DNA from: JANMCE01 sp031360915
GTDB lineage: Bacteria > Actinomycetota > Acidimicrobiia > Acidimicrobiales > Ilumatobacteraceae
NCBI GenBank assembly: GCA_031360915.1
Contig: JANMCE010000240.1
Span: forward strand, 1 to 23,651
DNA length: 23,651 nucleotides
Direction: 5' to 3'
The stretch's first letter is position 1, and every line of letters begins with the position of its first letter. Position numbers and translations under genes: made by a program. This document shows positions 15,027-23,053 of the stretch, in pieces. Under the pieces are notes generated by a model. That model did no database searches. It saw nothing but the letters and a program-made list of their open reading frames with translations, and had not been told where the DNA came from.

Positions 15027-15469
15027 AGCATCTTGCGGTACTGCAGGAAGCCGGAACGATCGGCGACCTTGTTGTAAAGCACCATGGCCTCGGCGTTGGT
15101 TTCGTGGGTGAGCCAGTAGACGCGGCTGGCGCCAACCTCGGCGGCCTTGTCGTAGACGGCCTGGATGAGCGCCCGCCCGACACCCTTGCCGCGAGCTTCC
15201 GGCACGGTGAAGAGATCTTGGAGGTAGCAGTACGGCCCAACGGTCCACGTGCTGCGATGGAAGATGTAGTGAACGATGCCGAGCAGCGTGTCACCGTCGA
15301 ACGCGCCAAAGACGTGCATTGGTTCGGCTTCATCGTGCAAGCGCTGCCACGTCAACGCCGTGACATCATCGGCAACCGTTGCCTTGTAGAACGTGAGGTA
15401 CCCCTGCCACAAAGGCTCCCACGCATCTCGTTCATCTGCACGTAGGGGTCGGATCGTCAGTGCAGCCAT
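15023..15469 (-). CDS. GNAT-family N-acetyltransferase
   Basis: A 148-residue single-domain acetyltransferase. The acetyl-CoA binding loop is ARGKGVGRALI (92-102), preceded by YLQDLFTVPEA, and the C-terminal block AMVLYNKVADRSGFLQY is the usual GNAT beta6-beta7 region. The acyl acceptor is unknown; it could be a small amine or a protein N-terminus. The stop is convergent with the luciferase-like gene and shares bases 15023-15026. No operon partner is certain, since the next minus-strand gene upstream starts elsewhere and ends 40 bp away. Confidence 0.88.
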   Translation of the reverse strand: MAALTIRPLRADERDAWEPLWQGYLTFYKATVADDVTALTWQRLHDEAEPMHVFGAFDGDTLLGIVHYIFHRSTWTVGPYCYLQDLFTVPEARGKGVGRALIQAVYDKAAEVGASRVYWLTHETNAEAMVLYNKVADRSGFLQYRKML

Positions 15470-15509
15470 AGTCAGCAGCCTATTGGGCTGGCTTGGCTAG
15501 GTTGTGGAG

Positions 15510-16289
15510 TTAGGACACGCCCCAGCCGCCGTCGACGCGGATGATCTGACCGGTGATATGACGGCTTTCATCACTGCACAGGAACAGGGCAAGGTTGGCG
15601 TGATCGTCGGCCGACAATGGGCCGCCGCCGGTGAGGCCCATGCGAACTTTCATTACGTCGATGGTGTCCGGGTCTGATGCCGCACGCTTGGCCATCGGCG
15701 TCAATGTGAGCGCGGGTGCAATGGTGTTGAAGCGCACGCCGCTCGGCCCGTAGTGGCTGGCGCCGTGCAAGGTCATGGAGTTGATGCCGCCTTTGGCCGC
15801 GGCATAGGCGATGGTGTCGAACGTTCCGGGCACCGGGTTGGTGGCAGCAACTGATGAGACGAACACGATCGACCCACCGTGCGCCTGATCCAGCATGATC
15901 TTGAGCGACTCGCGAGCGGCCAGAAAGGACGTGTGCAGGTTGAGCGCGACGGTGTCGTTGAACGACTTCATCGAGGTGAGGTGAATCGAGCCGTCTCCGA
16001 ACGTTCGCCCACTGCCTCCTGCTGAGGCGAACGTGGCGTCGAGGCGTCCGTACTTCTCTCGGCATCGAGCAAAAGCGCGCTCGGCCTCAGCCTCGTCGGT
16101 GAGGTCGGCCGCCACCCACTCGAAAGGAACGTCAGGGCCGAGGCGGGCCGCGAGCGCCTCACACTCGTGCCCGCGCAACGAAGCGACGAACAGTGCGGCT
16201 CCTTCGGCGGCGAACAGCATGGCCGCTGCCTCAGCAATGCCCGTGGCACCCGTGATGGCGCAGACCTTGCCTGCTAATCGACCCGTCAT
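15510..16289 (-). CDS. Short-chain dehydrogenase/reductase (SDR)
   Basis: A 259-residue classical SDR with an intact catalytic core: SS at 145-146, then Tyr162 and Lys166 in YAAAK, and a C-terminal DGGWGVS. Substrate unknown. The cofactor loop is unusual: ITGATGIAEAAAM replaces the usual TGxxxGIG, being one residue shorter and with Ala for the last Gly. NAD(P)H binding may therefore be altered. GGGGGA lies 6 nt before the ATG at 16289. It is followed downstream by the GNAT gene on the same strand, 40 bp away. No pathway can be assigned from the neighbours. Confidence 0.88.
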   Translation of the reverse strand: MTGRLAGKVCAITGATGIAEAAAMLFAAEGAALFVASLRGHECEALAARLGPDVPFEWVAADLTDEAEAERAFARCREKYGRLDATFASAGGSGRTFGDGSIHLTSMKSFNDTVALNLHTSFLAARESLKIMLDQAHGGSIVFVSSVAATNPVPGTFDTIAYAAAKGGINSMTLHGASHYGPSGVRFNTIAPALTLTPMAKRAASDPDTIDVMKVRMGLTGGGPLSADDHANLALFLCSDESRHITGQIIRVDGGWGVS

Positions 16290-16456
16290 GATGATCCCCC
16301 GTGCGTCAGCTTTCTCGTGCAGTCTGCCACGTCAATCTCGGGTCGCCTCGGGTTCGTCGATTTGCCGAGCGTTTGCGATAAGAGCGCATCGTTCTTCTGG
16401 CCCGGGCGCAGTCGCGGGAGCCGATTGCAGAGAGCAAAGGGTCATACTCCAAAATC

Positions 16457-17524
16457 TCAAGCGGCAGCGCGGCTTGACGTTGCCGACAGGCCGATCGCTT
16501 CGGCCAGCAATGCAAACGAGCGCACCCGGGCGGCGTGATCGTGCAGCATGGTGGTGATGATCAACTCATCCACTTGGGTGTGATCGACCAGTTCCTGCAG
16601 CTTGGTGACAACGGTCGCCGGGCTGCCGACGACGTGAGCCGATGTCCACGCCGTGATCTGCTGGCGTTCCATGGGCGTGTAGGGGTGGTTGGCTGCAGCC
16701 TGCGGTGTCGGAAACGCGGATGGCTTTCCTGTACGCAATCGCAGCGTAGCCAGGCGACCAGAACCGGCAAGCCAGTCGGCCTCTTCATCGGTCGGCGCGC
16801 ACACGACATTCACGCCGATGGATGCGTACGACTTGGCCATCTCGTCGGACGGACGGAAGTGTGACCGGTAGGCGCTGAGCGCAAGCATGGTGTTGTCGGC
16901 GGCGAAGTGATGAGCAAACGAGTACGGCAGGCTCAGCAACGCCGCAGCGTGGGCGCCATAGTCGCTGGAACCGAGCATCCAGATCTTCGGCATGTTTCCG
17001 ACGGCTGAGGTGGCTTTCACCCGGTGGAACGGGTTGTCGGGCGGCAGGGTGCCCTCGAAGTAGCCGATGAGATCGTTGAATTGTTCGGGGAAGTCATCCT
17101 TCGCGGTGAGCGGAGCGCGGCGTAATGCCGTTGCGGTGAGTTGGTCGGTGCCGGGAGCACGACCGAGGCCGAGATCGATACGACCGGGGTGTAACCCTTC
17201 GAGCATGCCGAACTGCTCAGCCACCACCAGCGAGGAATGGTTGGGCAGCATCACGCCGCCCGCCCCGACCCGAATGGTCGTGGTGGCAGACGCGAGGTGC
17301 GCTATCAGCACCGGGGGAGAGGTACACGCGACGCCAGGATGATTATGGTGCTCGGCCACCCAGTAGCGGGTGTACCCGAGGCGCTCGGCGTGTTGCACGA
17401 GGTCGATTGAGTTGCGCAACGCATCCGCAGCTGTCGACCCGTCGGGGATCGGACTGAGATCGAGCACCGAGAGGGGAACAGAGATCGCAGCCACGGCGAT
17501 CACGGTATCAGCGCGGTCGGCCAA
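16457..17524 (-). CDS. LLM-class flavin-dependent oxidoreductase (MsnO8/YhbW-like)
   Basis: A luciferase-fold oxidoreductase of up to 355 residues. LSVLDLSPIPDG, RYWVAEHHNHPGVACTSPP and GMLEGLHPGRIDLGLGRAPG are hallmarks of the MsnO8/YhbW-like subgroup. Reduced-flavin-dependent oxygenation is expected but the substrate is unknown. The start is uncertain. The longest reading begins at a TTG directly after the LysR stop (17524). GTG codons at 17503 or 17494 would put the LSVLDLSP block nearer the N-terminus, as in relatives. It follows the LysR gene with no gap, so the regulator may be co-transcribed with it. Confidence 0.88.
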   Translation of the reverse strand: MADRADTVIAVAAISVPLSVLDLSPIPDGSTAADALRNSIDLVQHAERLGYTRYWVAEHHNHPGVACTSPPVLIAHLASATTTIRVGAGGVMLPNHSSLVVAEQFGMLEGLHPGRIDLGLGRAPGTDQLTATALRRAPLTAKDDFPEQFNDLIGYFEGTLPPDNPFHRVKATSAVGNMPKIWMLGSSDYGAHAAALLSLPYSFAHHFAADNTMLALSAYRSHFRPSDEMAKSYASIGVNVVCAPTDEEADWLAGSGRLATLRLRTGKPSAFPTPQAAANHPYTPMERQQITAWTSAHVVGSPATVVTKLQELVDHTQVDELIITTMLHDHAARVRSFALLAEAIGLSATSSRAAA

Positions 17525-18406
17525 TCAGGCCTGGCAGAACGCCACGGCTAACTGCACGAAGTCGGCCACGGCTGCGGACGCGTCGTCTTTACGCCAAGCG
17601 ATGTGCAGGTCATCGAACCGGGTAACCGGTGCTAATGGTCGCACGACAACTCCATCGCGTGAGACGTGTTCGGCCTGCCATGCATTGAGCCAGCCGAGCC
17701 CGGTGCCTACCGACACCATGTCGAGCATGCGTTCTACCTGCGTCGCAACATGGACCACCCATGCGGGGCGTACCCCGAGGCTGGCGCAGTAGGCAAGCGT
17801 CTCGTCGTGGTAGGTCGGTGCCTCGGCCCGCTCCACCAAGAGCGCCGGCTCGCCTTCCAAATCGGTTGCAGCTACAACTTCTTGCGCGGCCAGTCGGTGG
17901 CCTTCGGGAACTGCGATGTAGCTGAATGGAATTCGAGCCAGAGGCCGTGAGCTGAGCGTGACCGGTACCGGGGCGTGCACGATGCCCACGCGCATGCGCC
18001 CCGAGCGAATTGCTTCGAAGGTGCGCAGCGAGGTGAAAGCCGCCGGCCTCACTGCAATAGCCGGATGAGCTTGATGGAATCGTTTGGCGATCTGGAGGGC
18101 GGCGTACTCGCTGCCGTTGCAGTAGGCGAACGGTAGCGAGTCGTCATCCACCAACTCGCTGGCCGAAAGCCGGAACCGCTCAACGGCCTGCAGCACCGCC
18201 CTTGCCTCGGGTAGAAGTCGCTCGCCCGCCGGTGTGAGTGAAACCTTTCGGCTGGTCCGCTCGAACAGTGGCAGACCCAACTCGGCTTCGAGTTCCTGGA
18301 TGCGCTGCGAGAGTGGGGGAGCCGACATGTGGAGTCGTGCCGCTGCCCGGCCGAAATGCTGCTCCTCGGCGACGGCCACGAAATAGCTCAATCGGCGAAG
18401 ATCCAC
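17525..18406 (-). CDS. LysR-family transcriptional regulator
   Basis: A 293-residue LysR protein. Residues 1-60 are the winged helix-turn-helix (RLSYFVAVAEEQHFGRAAAR, then LHMSAPPLSQRIQELEAELG, LFERTSRKVSLTPAG), and the rest is the type 2 periplasmic-binding-like effector domain. The start is GTG at 18406. It is co-oriented with and directly upstream of the MsnO8-like oxidoreductase rather than divergent, which is less common for LysR target pairs. It starts 33 bp after the DUF4153-type gene stop, so read-through from that operon is possible. Ligand unknown. Confidence 0.93.
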   Translation of the reverse strand: MDLRRLSYFVAVAEEQHFGRAAARLHMSAPPLSQRIQELEAELGLPLFERTSRKVSLTPAGERLLPEARAVLQAVERFRLSASELVDDDSLPFAYCNGSEYAALQIAKRFHQAHPAIAVRPAAFTSLRTFEAIRSGRMRVGIVHAPVPVTLSSRPLARIPFSYIAVPEGHRLAAQEVVAATDLEGEPALLVERAEAPTYHDETLAYCASLGVRPAWVVHVATQVERMLDMVSVGTGLGWLNAWQAEHVSRDGVVVRPLAPVTRFDDLHIAWRKDDASAAVADFVQLAVAFCQA

Positions 18407-18439
18407 AACCGAACGTTATCGAATGCGACACGATCAACA

Positions 18440-19915
18440 TCATTGCCAATGGCAGAGCACCCGGCGAGCGTCGTAGGCGTCGGCTCGACTTCGGTTCCAC
18501 GACCACCCTCCGTCCAGTCTCCGGGGTACATCGCACAGCCGATCGGTGAGAGCTGCCGCTTGATTGGCCGGCAGCGATCCGAGGCGTTGCACGAGCGCTG
18601 TGACCGCATCGTCGGAGAGGCCGGACAGGTAGTCAACATCAAACTCCGCACCCGTTGGAGACCGGGTCGTGCCTGTCGCCCAGTCGATGCGCGCAATGTT
18701 CTCCCGAGCGATCATGGCTTCAGGATTGGCCCAATTCCCGTAGGCAACCGCCACGTACGCGCTCAGCAGTACGGCCACGCCGAGTTGGCGATAGAAGCGG
18801 GGTTGGGCGAGAGCGACGGCCACCAGGAACACGACGACGCCGAGCCAGGTCGCAAAGACCGTGGTGCCAAAGCGCAGCATGGTGAGTCCGAAGATGGATC
18901 GGTAGGTCTGCAGTCTGACCACGGCTACGACCGCCATCGCAATCGTTCCTGTCGCGGTGAGAACTGTGAGCAGACGCAGCCGTCCTCCGCTGTTTGTGAT
19001 GGCCGGACGGAAGTACAGCAGGGTCGCCACAATGAGCATCACCACGATGACCAGTTGAAAGAAGCCGCTGCGCGCGTAGTTGGCGTAGGTCAGACCGGCT
19101 CGGTGTTCGACGTAGGCTCGGCCGGCGAACGCGGCCACGACGAGGGACGCGACGTAACCGACGAGCACTATCGCCACTGATGTAAGGGACACTGTTGCCT
19201 CCACCTGAGCGCCACGATGTTTCGATGCGCTGACGACTCGCTTCGGTTCGACCGTTTGCTGTGATGTCGCCACGAAGACCAGCCACGCCATGCCGACTAC
19301 GGCGACCCAGATGGCATCGGCGATACGCTCGCCCACCGCAGTCAACCTCAGCCACGAGGCAAAGAACCGATCGCCCGACGCGAGCAACAAAAGCACCGCG
19401 CCGCCCAACGGAATGGCAACCAGCAACGCCCGGCCGTAGGCCTTGCCAGTGCTTCGGCTGCCTTCGGGTACCGCGGATCGGGCGATGCTGCTGGTGGTAG
19501 CGGCGGTGGCTCCCAGACCATTGAACAAGGCTCTCATCCGACGTGATCGAGTAACGGCGAGGAGGACAAGCCCAGCCATTGCCAGCGCGTTGAGTGTGAT
19601 CAACCAGGGGCTCATGCGGAGGAGCAACCACGGCGACAACCCGGCCGCGAGCAGCAACGCGCCCCGCCCCCTCGCCGAGAGACGAGCGGACCGTAGAAGC
19701 GCCAGGCAGGCCACAGCTACCGCCAGCACGCCAGCCGCGCCGATCAGATGACTGTGGGCCGCTAGGTCAACGGTGAGTCCTACGGCAAACATACCGACGA
19801 CCGCACTCCGGGCATCGTGCCGCGACCACTTGGCGATCTGGCGAACCCTGGGCTTCTTGGGGAGGTGGACCGGGGGTGGTGCGGGCGCGACGAAGGAAGG
19901 TGGTGGCAGGGTCAT
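18440..19915 (-). CDS. Polytopic membrane protein, DUF4153/DUF4173-like
   Basis: A 491-residue integral membrane protein with about ten or eleven hydrophobic segments between residues 37 and 397 and a soluble C-terminal tail of about 95 residues. Recognised family features are LTYANYARSGFFQLV (274-288), ANPEAMIARENIARID and DVDYLSGLSDDAVTAL. These recur in DUF4153/DUF4173 proteins of unknown function. The N-terminus is proline-rich and probably cytoplasmic. GGAG lies 7 nt before the ATG at 19915. It follows the histidine kinase stop by 24 bp, in an operon of response regulator, kinase and membrane protein, so it may be a target or an accessory sensor of that system. Function unknown. Confidence 0.82.
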   Translation of the reverse strand: MTLPPPSFVAPAPPPVHLPKKPRVRQIAKWSRHDARSAVVGMFAVGLTVDLAAHSHLIGAAGVLAVAVACLALLRSARLSARGRGALLLAAGLSPWLLLRMSPWLITLNALAMAGLVLLAVTRSRRMRALFNGLGATAATTSSIARSAVPEGSRSTGKAYGRALLVAIPLGGAVLLLLASGDRFFASWLRLTAVGERIADAIWVAVVGMAWLVFVATSQQTVEPKRVVSASKHRGAQVEATVSLTSVAIVLVGYVASLVVAAFAGRAYVEHRAGLTYANYARSGFFQLVIVVMLIVATLLYFRPAITNSGGRLRLLTVLTATGTIAMAVVAVVRLQTYRSIFGLTMLRFGTTVFATWLGVVVFLVAVALAQPRFYRQLGVAVLLSAYVAVAYGNWANPEAMIARENIARIDWATGTTRSPTGAEFDVDYLSGLSDDAVTALVQRLGSLPANQAAALTDRLCDVPRRLDGGWSWNRSRADAYDARRVLCHWQ

Positions 19916-19939
19916 GGTGGTGCTCCTTGGAATGGAGGG

Positions 19940-20911
19940 TCAGGTCGTGGGCAGGGTGACGATGAAGCGGGCGCCGGTCGGCTGGTTCGGTTCGGCACGT
20001 ACGCTGCCGTCGTGGAGGTCGACGATCCACCGCACGATGGCAAGGCCGAGTCCGGTGCCCGTACTGGAGTTATCGGCTCGGTAGAACCGTTCGAACAATC
20101 GGTCGGCGTCACCATCCAGGCCACGGCCTTGGTCGGCGACAGTGAGCGTGACGTTCCCGGCAGTGGCGACGGCGGTGATGTTGATGAGCCCGCCGCCGTG
20201 CGCGATTGCGTTCGCCAGCAGGTTCGACACGACCTGATGCAGACGCTCGGGATCGGCCGTGAGCAAGGTGTTGTCCGAGATTGCGATCGTGATGCAGGCC
20301 GCCGGATGCGCGGCCGTGCATTCCTCGACAGCATCGCCAACGATCTCGCGGAGGTTGACGATCGAGGTTGTGAGTGGAGCCGTACCGGCCTCGAGTCGCG
20401 AGAGATCGAGCAGGTCCGACACCAGTCGTTCGAGACGGTTCACGCGGCCAGCCATGGTGGAGAGAACCTCAGCCGTCGGCTCCGTCACGCCGTCCATAAT
20501 GTTCTCGAGCGTGGCGCGTAATCCGGCAATGGGCGTGCGCAGTTCGTGGGAGACGTTGCCGATGAGATCGCGCTGCTGGCGGTCGGCGTCTGCCACGGAT
20601 TGGGCCATCGAGTTGAACGCAACTGCGAGCTGACCCACCTCATCCACGGACGAGGTTTCGACGCGCTGCGTGTAGTCACCCGCGGCCATGTGGCGAGCGG
20701 CTTTGGACATGTCACGCAACGGCAGGGTCATACCCTTCGCCAGGAATTGCACCGCAATGAGCGACACCGCGGCGGCGACCGTCGGCCGCACCCAGAGCGG
20801 CCACCCCAGGGAGTAGCCCACCTGGCTGGTGACGACCGCCGTGCCGATGGCCGCAAGGATCACGATGGAAAACTTCGCCTTAATCGAGCGAGTCAGCCTG
20901 AGCGGATTCAT
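19940..20911 (-). CDS. Sensor histidine kinase (HAMP-HisKA-HATPase)
   Basis: A 323-residue kinase. Two membrane segments (about 14-30 and 44-58) flank an extracellular loop of only about a dozen residues, so there is no room for a folded external sensor. A HAMP domain (about 59-111) is followed by HisKA with the phospho-acceptor His122 in NVSHELRTP. The HATPase domain has its N box in HQVVSNLLANAIAHGGG, its G1 box in VADQGRGLD and its G2 box in STGTGLGLAIV. The start ATG overlaps the response-regulator stop by 4 bp (ATGA). It probably autophosphorylates and transfers to the adjacent OmpR-type regulator. The lack of a periplasmic domain suggests sensing within the membrane or through the partner membrane protein. 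Confidence 0.93.
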   Translation of the reverse strand: MNPLRLTRSIKAKFSIVILAAIGTAVVTSQVGYSLGWPLWVRPTVAAAVSLIAVQFLAKGMTLPLRDMSKAARHMAAGDYTQRVETSSVDEVGQLAVAFNSMAQSVADADRQQRDLIGNVSHELRTPIAGLRATLENIMDGVTEPTAEVLSTMAGRVNRLERLVSDLLDLSRLEAGTAPLTTSIVNLREIVGDAVEECTAAHPAACITIAISDNTLLTADPERLHQVVSNLLANAIAHGGGLINITAVATAGNVTLTVADQGRGLDGDADRLFERFYRADNSSTGTGLGLAIVRWIVDLHDGSVRAEPNQPTGARFIVTLPTT

Positions 20912-21570
20912 GATGGTTCTCCCGCCGCATACCCGACGCTGTGAACCGTGCGGATGACATCCTCACCGAGTTTGCGGCGAACGGCTCGAACGTGACTGTC
21001 GACGGTGCGTGCCCCCGATCCGTCCCGGTAGCCCCACACGTCATGGAGAAGTTGGTCACGGGTGCGAACGGCTCCCTGGTGCGAGAAGAGACACAGCAGG
21101 ATGTCGAACTCGGTCGGCGTCAGCATGACTTCCTCGTGGTCGCGGTACACCCGACGTTGCGTTTCATCGATGCGAACAGAGCCAAACGTCATCGCCGTCT
21201 GTGTGGTCGAACGTTCGACTCGCCGCAGAACGACGCGGATTCGGGCGACCAGTTCGCGCATGCTGAATGGTTTGGTGATGTAGTCATCGGCCCCAACGGC
21301 CAGCCCGACGAGCATGTCGGTTTCGTCGTCACGCGCCGTCAGCATCACGACGGGAACCTTGGTGTGGATCCGCCGACAGACTTCTACGCCGTCGAGGCCC
21401 GGCAGCATCACATCGAGCACGACCAGGCCGGGCTTCAGGTGGTCAACGAGATCCAGTGCGACCAGCCCATCGGTGGCGATGGTGACGTCGAACCCTTCGC
21501 TGCGCAGACGATCAGCGATTGCCCCGGCGATTGTCTCATCATCCTCCACCACCAGTACGTGAACCGCCAT
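20908..21570 (-). CDS. OmpR/PhoB-family response regulator
   Basis: A 220-residue response regulator when started at the ATG at 21570 (AVHVLVVEDDE); an ATG 7 codons upstream is also open. Receiver residues: Asp10 and Asp11, phosphorylation site Asp53 in VLDVMLPG, Thr78 and Lys100 in TKPF. The C-terminal winged helix has LTPTEFDILLCLF and a recognition helix near GARTVDSHVRAVRRKLG. It is the first gene of the operon with the kinase and the DUF4153-type protein. Targets unknown; autoregulation is usual for the family. Confidence 0.94.
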   Translation of the reverse strand: MAVHVLVVEDDETIAGAIADRLRSEGFDVTIATDGLVALDLVDHLKPGLVVLDVMLPGLDGVEVCRRIHTKVPVVMLTARDDETDMLVGLAVGADDYITKPFSMRELVARIRVVLRRVERSTTQTAMTFGSVRIDETQRRVYRDHEEVMLTPTEFDILLCLFSHQGAVRTRDQLLHDVWGYRDGSGARTVDSHVRAVRRKLGEDVIRTVHSVGYAAGEPS

Positions 21571-21657
21571 GCCCACACAGTAAAGAACCATCTGTCGAGA
21601 TGTCCCGCGCGTGTTGTGAAGATTCCGTGCAGAGCCAACGCCTGTCGAACGGAGTCT

Positions 21658-22017
21658 TCAGAGGTGGCCTACCTTGTTGCGGGCGTTGTAACGAGTAACG
21701 ATGAATCTTGGGACGACGAATCGCCAGGCTTCGAAGACGATTTCGGTCATCTCCTCGTGGTCTATGGCTGCGAGGCGCACAACAGCCCAGTTGTAGCGGA
21801 GATCGGCCGGCTCTGGCAGCAGAAACTTGGCCGGTTCGCTGGCGACAAGCGCGTCCCGTTCGTACTTGGAGAAGGCGAAACCCATGATCGTCTCATCGCG
21901 CGAGAACGCCAGCCAAACGGTGCGACCGACGCGGAACTTGACCCGCTTCGCGACGAGGGCTTCCGTCACACGATCGAGACTGAGCGCCAGTTCGCGAACA
22001 TCTTGAATGGTGACCAT
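21658..22017 (-). CDS. MmcQ/YjbR family protein
   Basis: A 119-residue small protein of the MmcQ/YjbR (DUF419-like) group, with a CyaY-like fold known from structures. Visible family blocks are KFRVGRTVWLAFSRDE, MGFAFSKYERDALV, DLRYNWAVVRLAAIDHEE and EAWRFVVPR. The role in the cell is unknown; these proteins are often single genes near regulators. ATG 22017 is chosen over the TTG at 22020. It starts 9 bp after the methyltransferase stop on the same strand, so the two are likely one transcript. Confidence 0.85.
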   Translation of the reverse strand: MVTIQDVRELALSLDRVTEALVAKRVKFRVGRTVWLAFSRDETIMGFAFSKYERDALVASEPAKFLLPEPADLRYNWAVVRLAAIDHEEMTEIVFEAWRFVVPRFIVTRYNARNKVGHL

Positions 22018-22026
22018 CAAGCAAGC

Positions 22027-22827
22027 CTACGACTTCATGCCCACACGGGCTCTCCACGAAAAGGTGATGCCGTGATCCGTCGTGGATTCGGCGTATGCGG
22101 ATCGGACTTCGCGTTCGAAGATATCGGCACCGGTATCGGCGGGGGTGCGGCCGTGCTTCAACAATGACTGGTAGCCGCCCTGGCTTTGGAGCAGCGCGAT
22201 GAAACGGTCAGCTCCGCCAGCTTCGGTCTGGTGGAAGAACAACTCGCGGCACCATGCGAAGTGGTTGCTTGCGATCATGTTGGCAAGGTGTTCAGAGCGA
22301 GGCCAGGCCTTCACCGAATCCTCGGTATGGAGCGCCTTTGTCCGCACCAGATCATCAAGAGCGGACCACGCCGACTCGGCCCGTGCCAGCCCGGCTACCG
22401 GTGGCCAATCGGCGTCGAAACTTGCGAACACGCCGCCCGGTCGTAGGATGCGGGCGACTTCGGCCAGCGTTGAGACCGGTTCCATCCAGTGCATCGCCTG
22501 CACCGCGATCACGATGTCGGCGGCTGCGTCAGGCACGCCGGTTGCGAACGAGAAGCCCGACCGATAGGTGACGGACCCGACCGGCCGTGCTGATGCAATT
22601 GAGCGCATGTCGTCGTTGGGTTCAACGCCGATGACCGAACGGGCCCACGTCGCCGCCCACCGGCTCGACAATCCAGTGCCACTCCCAAGGTCCACAACAC
22701 GCGGCGACGGCTCGTTGGCATAGTGGCAGAGCAGCGGACCAATCGCATCAGGCGGCGTTGGCCGGACCGAGTCGTACAAATCGGCGAAGCCACTAAATCG
22801 ATCAACAGCACCCGACGCATCCGTCAT
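22027..22827 (-). CDS. Class I SAM-dependent methyltransferase
   Basis: A 266-residue Rossmann-fold methyltransferase. Motif I is VVDLGSGTG (44-52), with the acidic residue for the adenosine ribose in VIGVEP (Glu69). A later AVQAMHWMEP segment matches the family motif before the ILRPGG loop (EVARILRPGGVFA). The N-terminus AVDRFSGFADLYDSVRP is typical of ubiquinone/menaquinone or trans-aconitate methyltransferase-like proteins. The start at 22827 is preferred over a reading 16 codons longer, which begins with an unrelated hydrophobic stretch. Substrate unknown. It is probably co-transcribed with the MmcQ/YjbR gene. Confidence 0.87.
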   Translation of the reverse strand: MTDASGAVDRFSGFADLYDSVRPTPPDAIGPLLCHYANEPSPRVVDLGSGTGLSSRWAATWARSVIGVEPNDDMRSIASARPVGSVTYRSGFSFATGVPDAAADIVIAVQAMHWMEPVSTLAEVARILRPGGVFASFDADWPPVAGLARAESAWSALDDLVRTKALHTEDSVKAWPRSEHLANMIASNHFAWCRELFFHQTEAGGADRFIALLQSQGGYQSLLKHGRTPADTGADIFEREVRSAYAESTTDHGITFSWRARVGMKS

Positions 22828-22902
22828 CGCGACAACACTACGGTCGATCAAGCCTTTGATCGCTACTGCCATCACTACTCGCCCACGTCGACCAGGTTGG
22901 TG

Positions 22903-23012
22903 GGCGTTCGCGCGTTACCCAGCGCTCATTCGCGCGTAAACACCTTTTGGGTCTGGGGCAGGCTCATTCCGGTGCTTACGCGCGAATGGGATTGGCGTCA
23001 TGCGCGAACGCC
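22903..23012. repeat. Nested inverted-repeat element built from TTCGCGCG-type units
   Basis: Two nested dyads share one centre region. The outer arms are an 11-bp perfect match, GGCGTTCGCGC (22903-22913) against GCGCGAACGCC (23002-23012). The inner arms are 18 bp with a single mismatch: 22927-22944 (starting CATTCGCGCGTAA) against 22971-22988 (ending TTACGCGCGAATG), with a 26-nt loop. In effect there are four copies of a TTCGCGCG/CGCGAA unit, two in each orientation. It lies between the end of the extracellular-protein gene and the methyltransferase start. It could be a REP/BIME-like dispersed repeat, a cruciform or a complex operator. Nothing coding was seen. Confidence 0.75.
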
Positions 23013-23013
23013 A

Positions 23014-23044
23014 ATGGTGAGGCCGACGTTGCCGGCCTCACCAT
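23014..23044 (-). terminator. Strong hairpin after the extracellular-protein gene
   Basis: A perfect 12-bp stem, 23014-23025 (ATGGTGAGGCCG) with 23033-23044 (CGGCCTCACCAT), and a 7-nt loop. It lies 9 bp downstream of the minus-strand stop at 23054. There is no long U-run, but the placement and stem strength fit an intrinsic terminator of a high-GC organism. Confidence 0.72.
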
Positions 23045-23053
23045 CCGTCGGCG

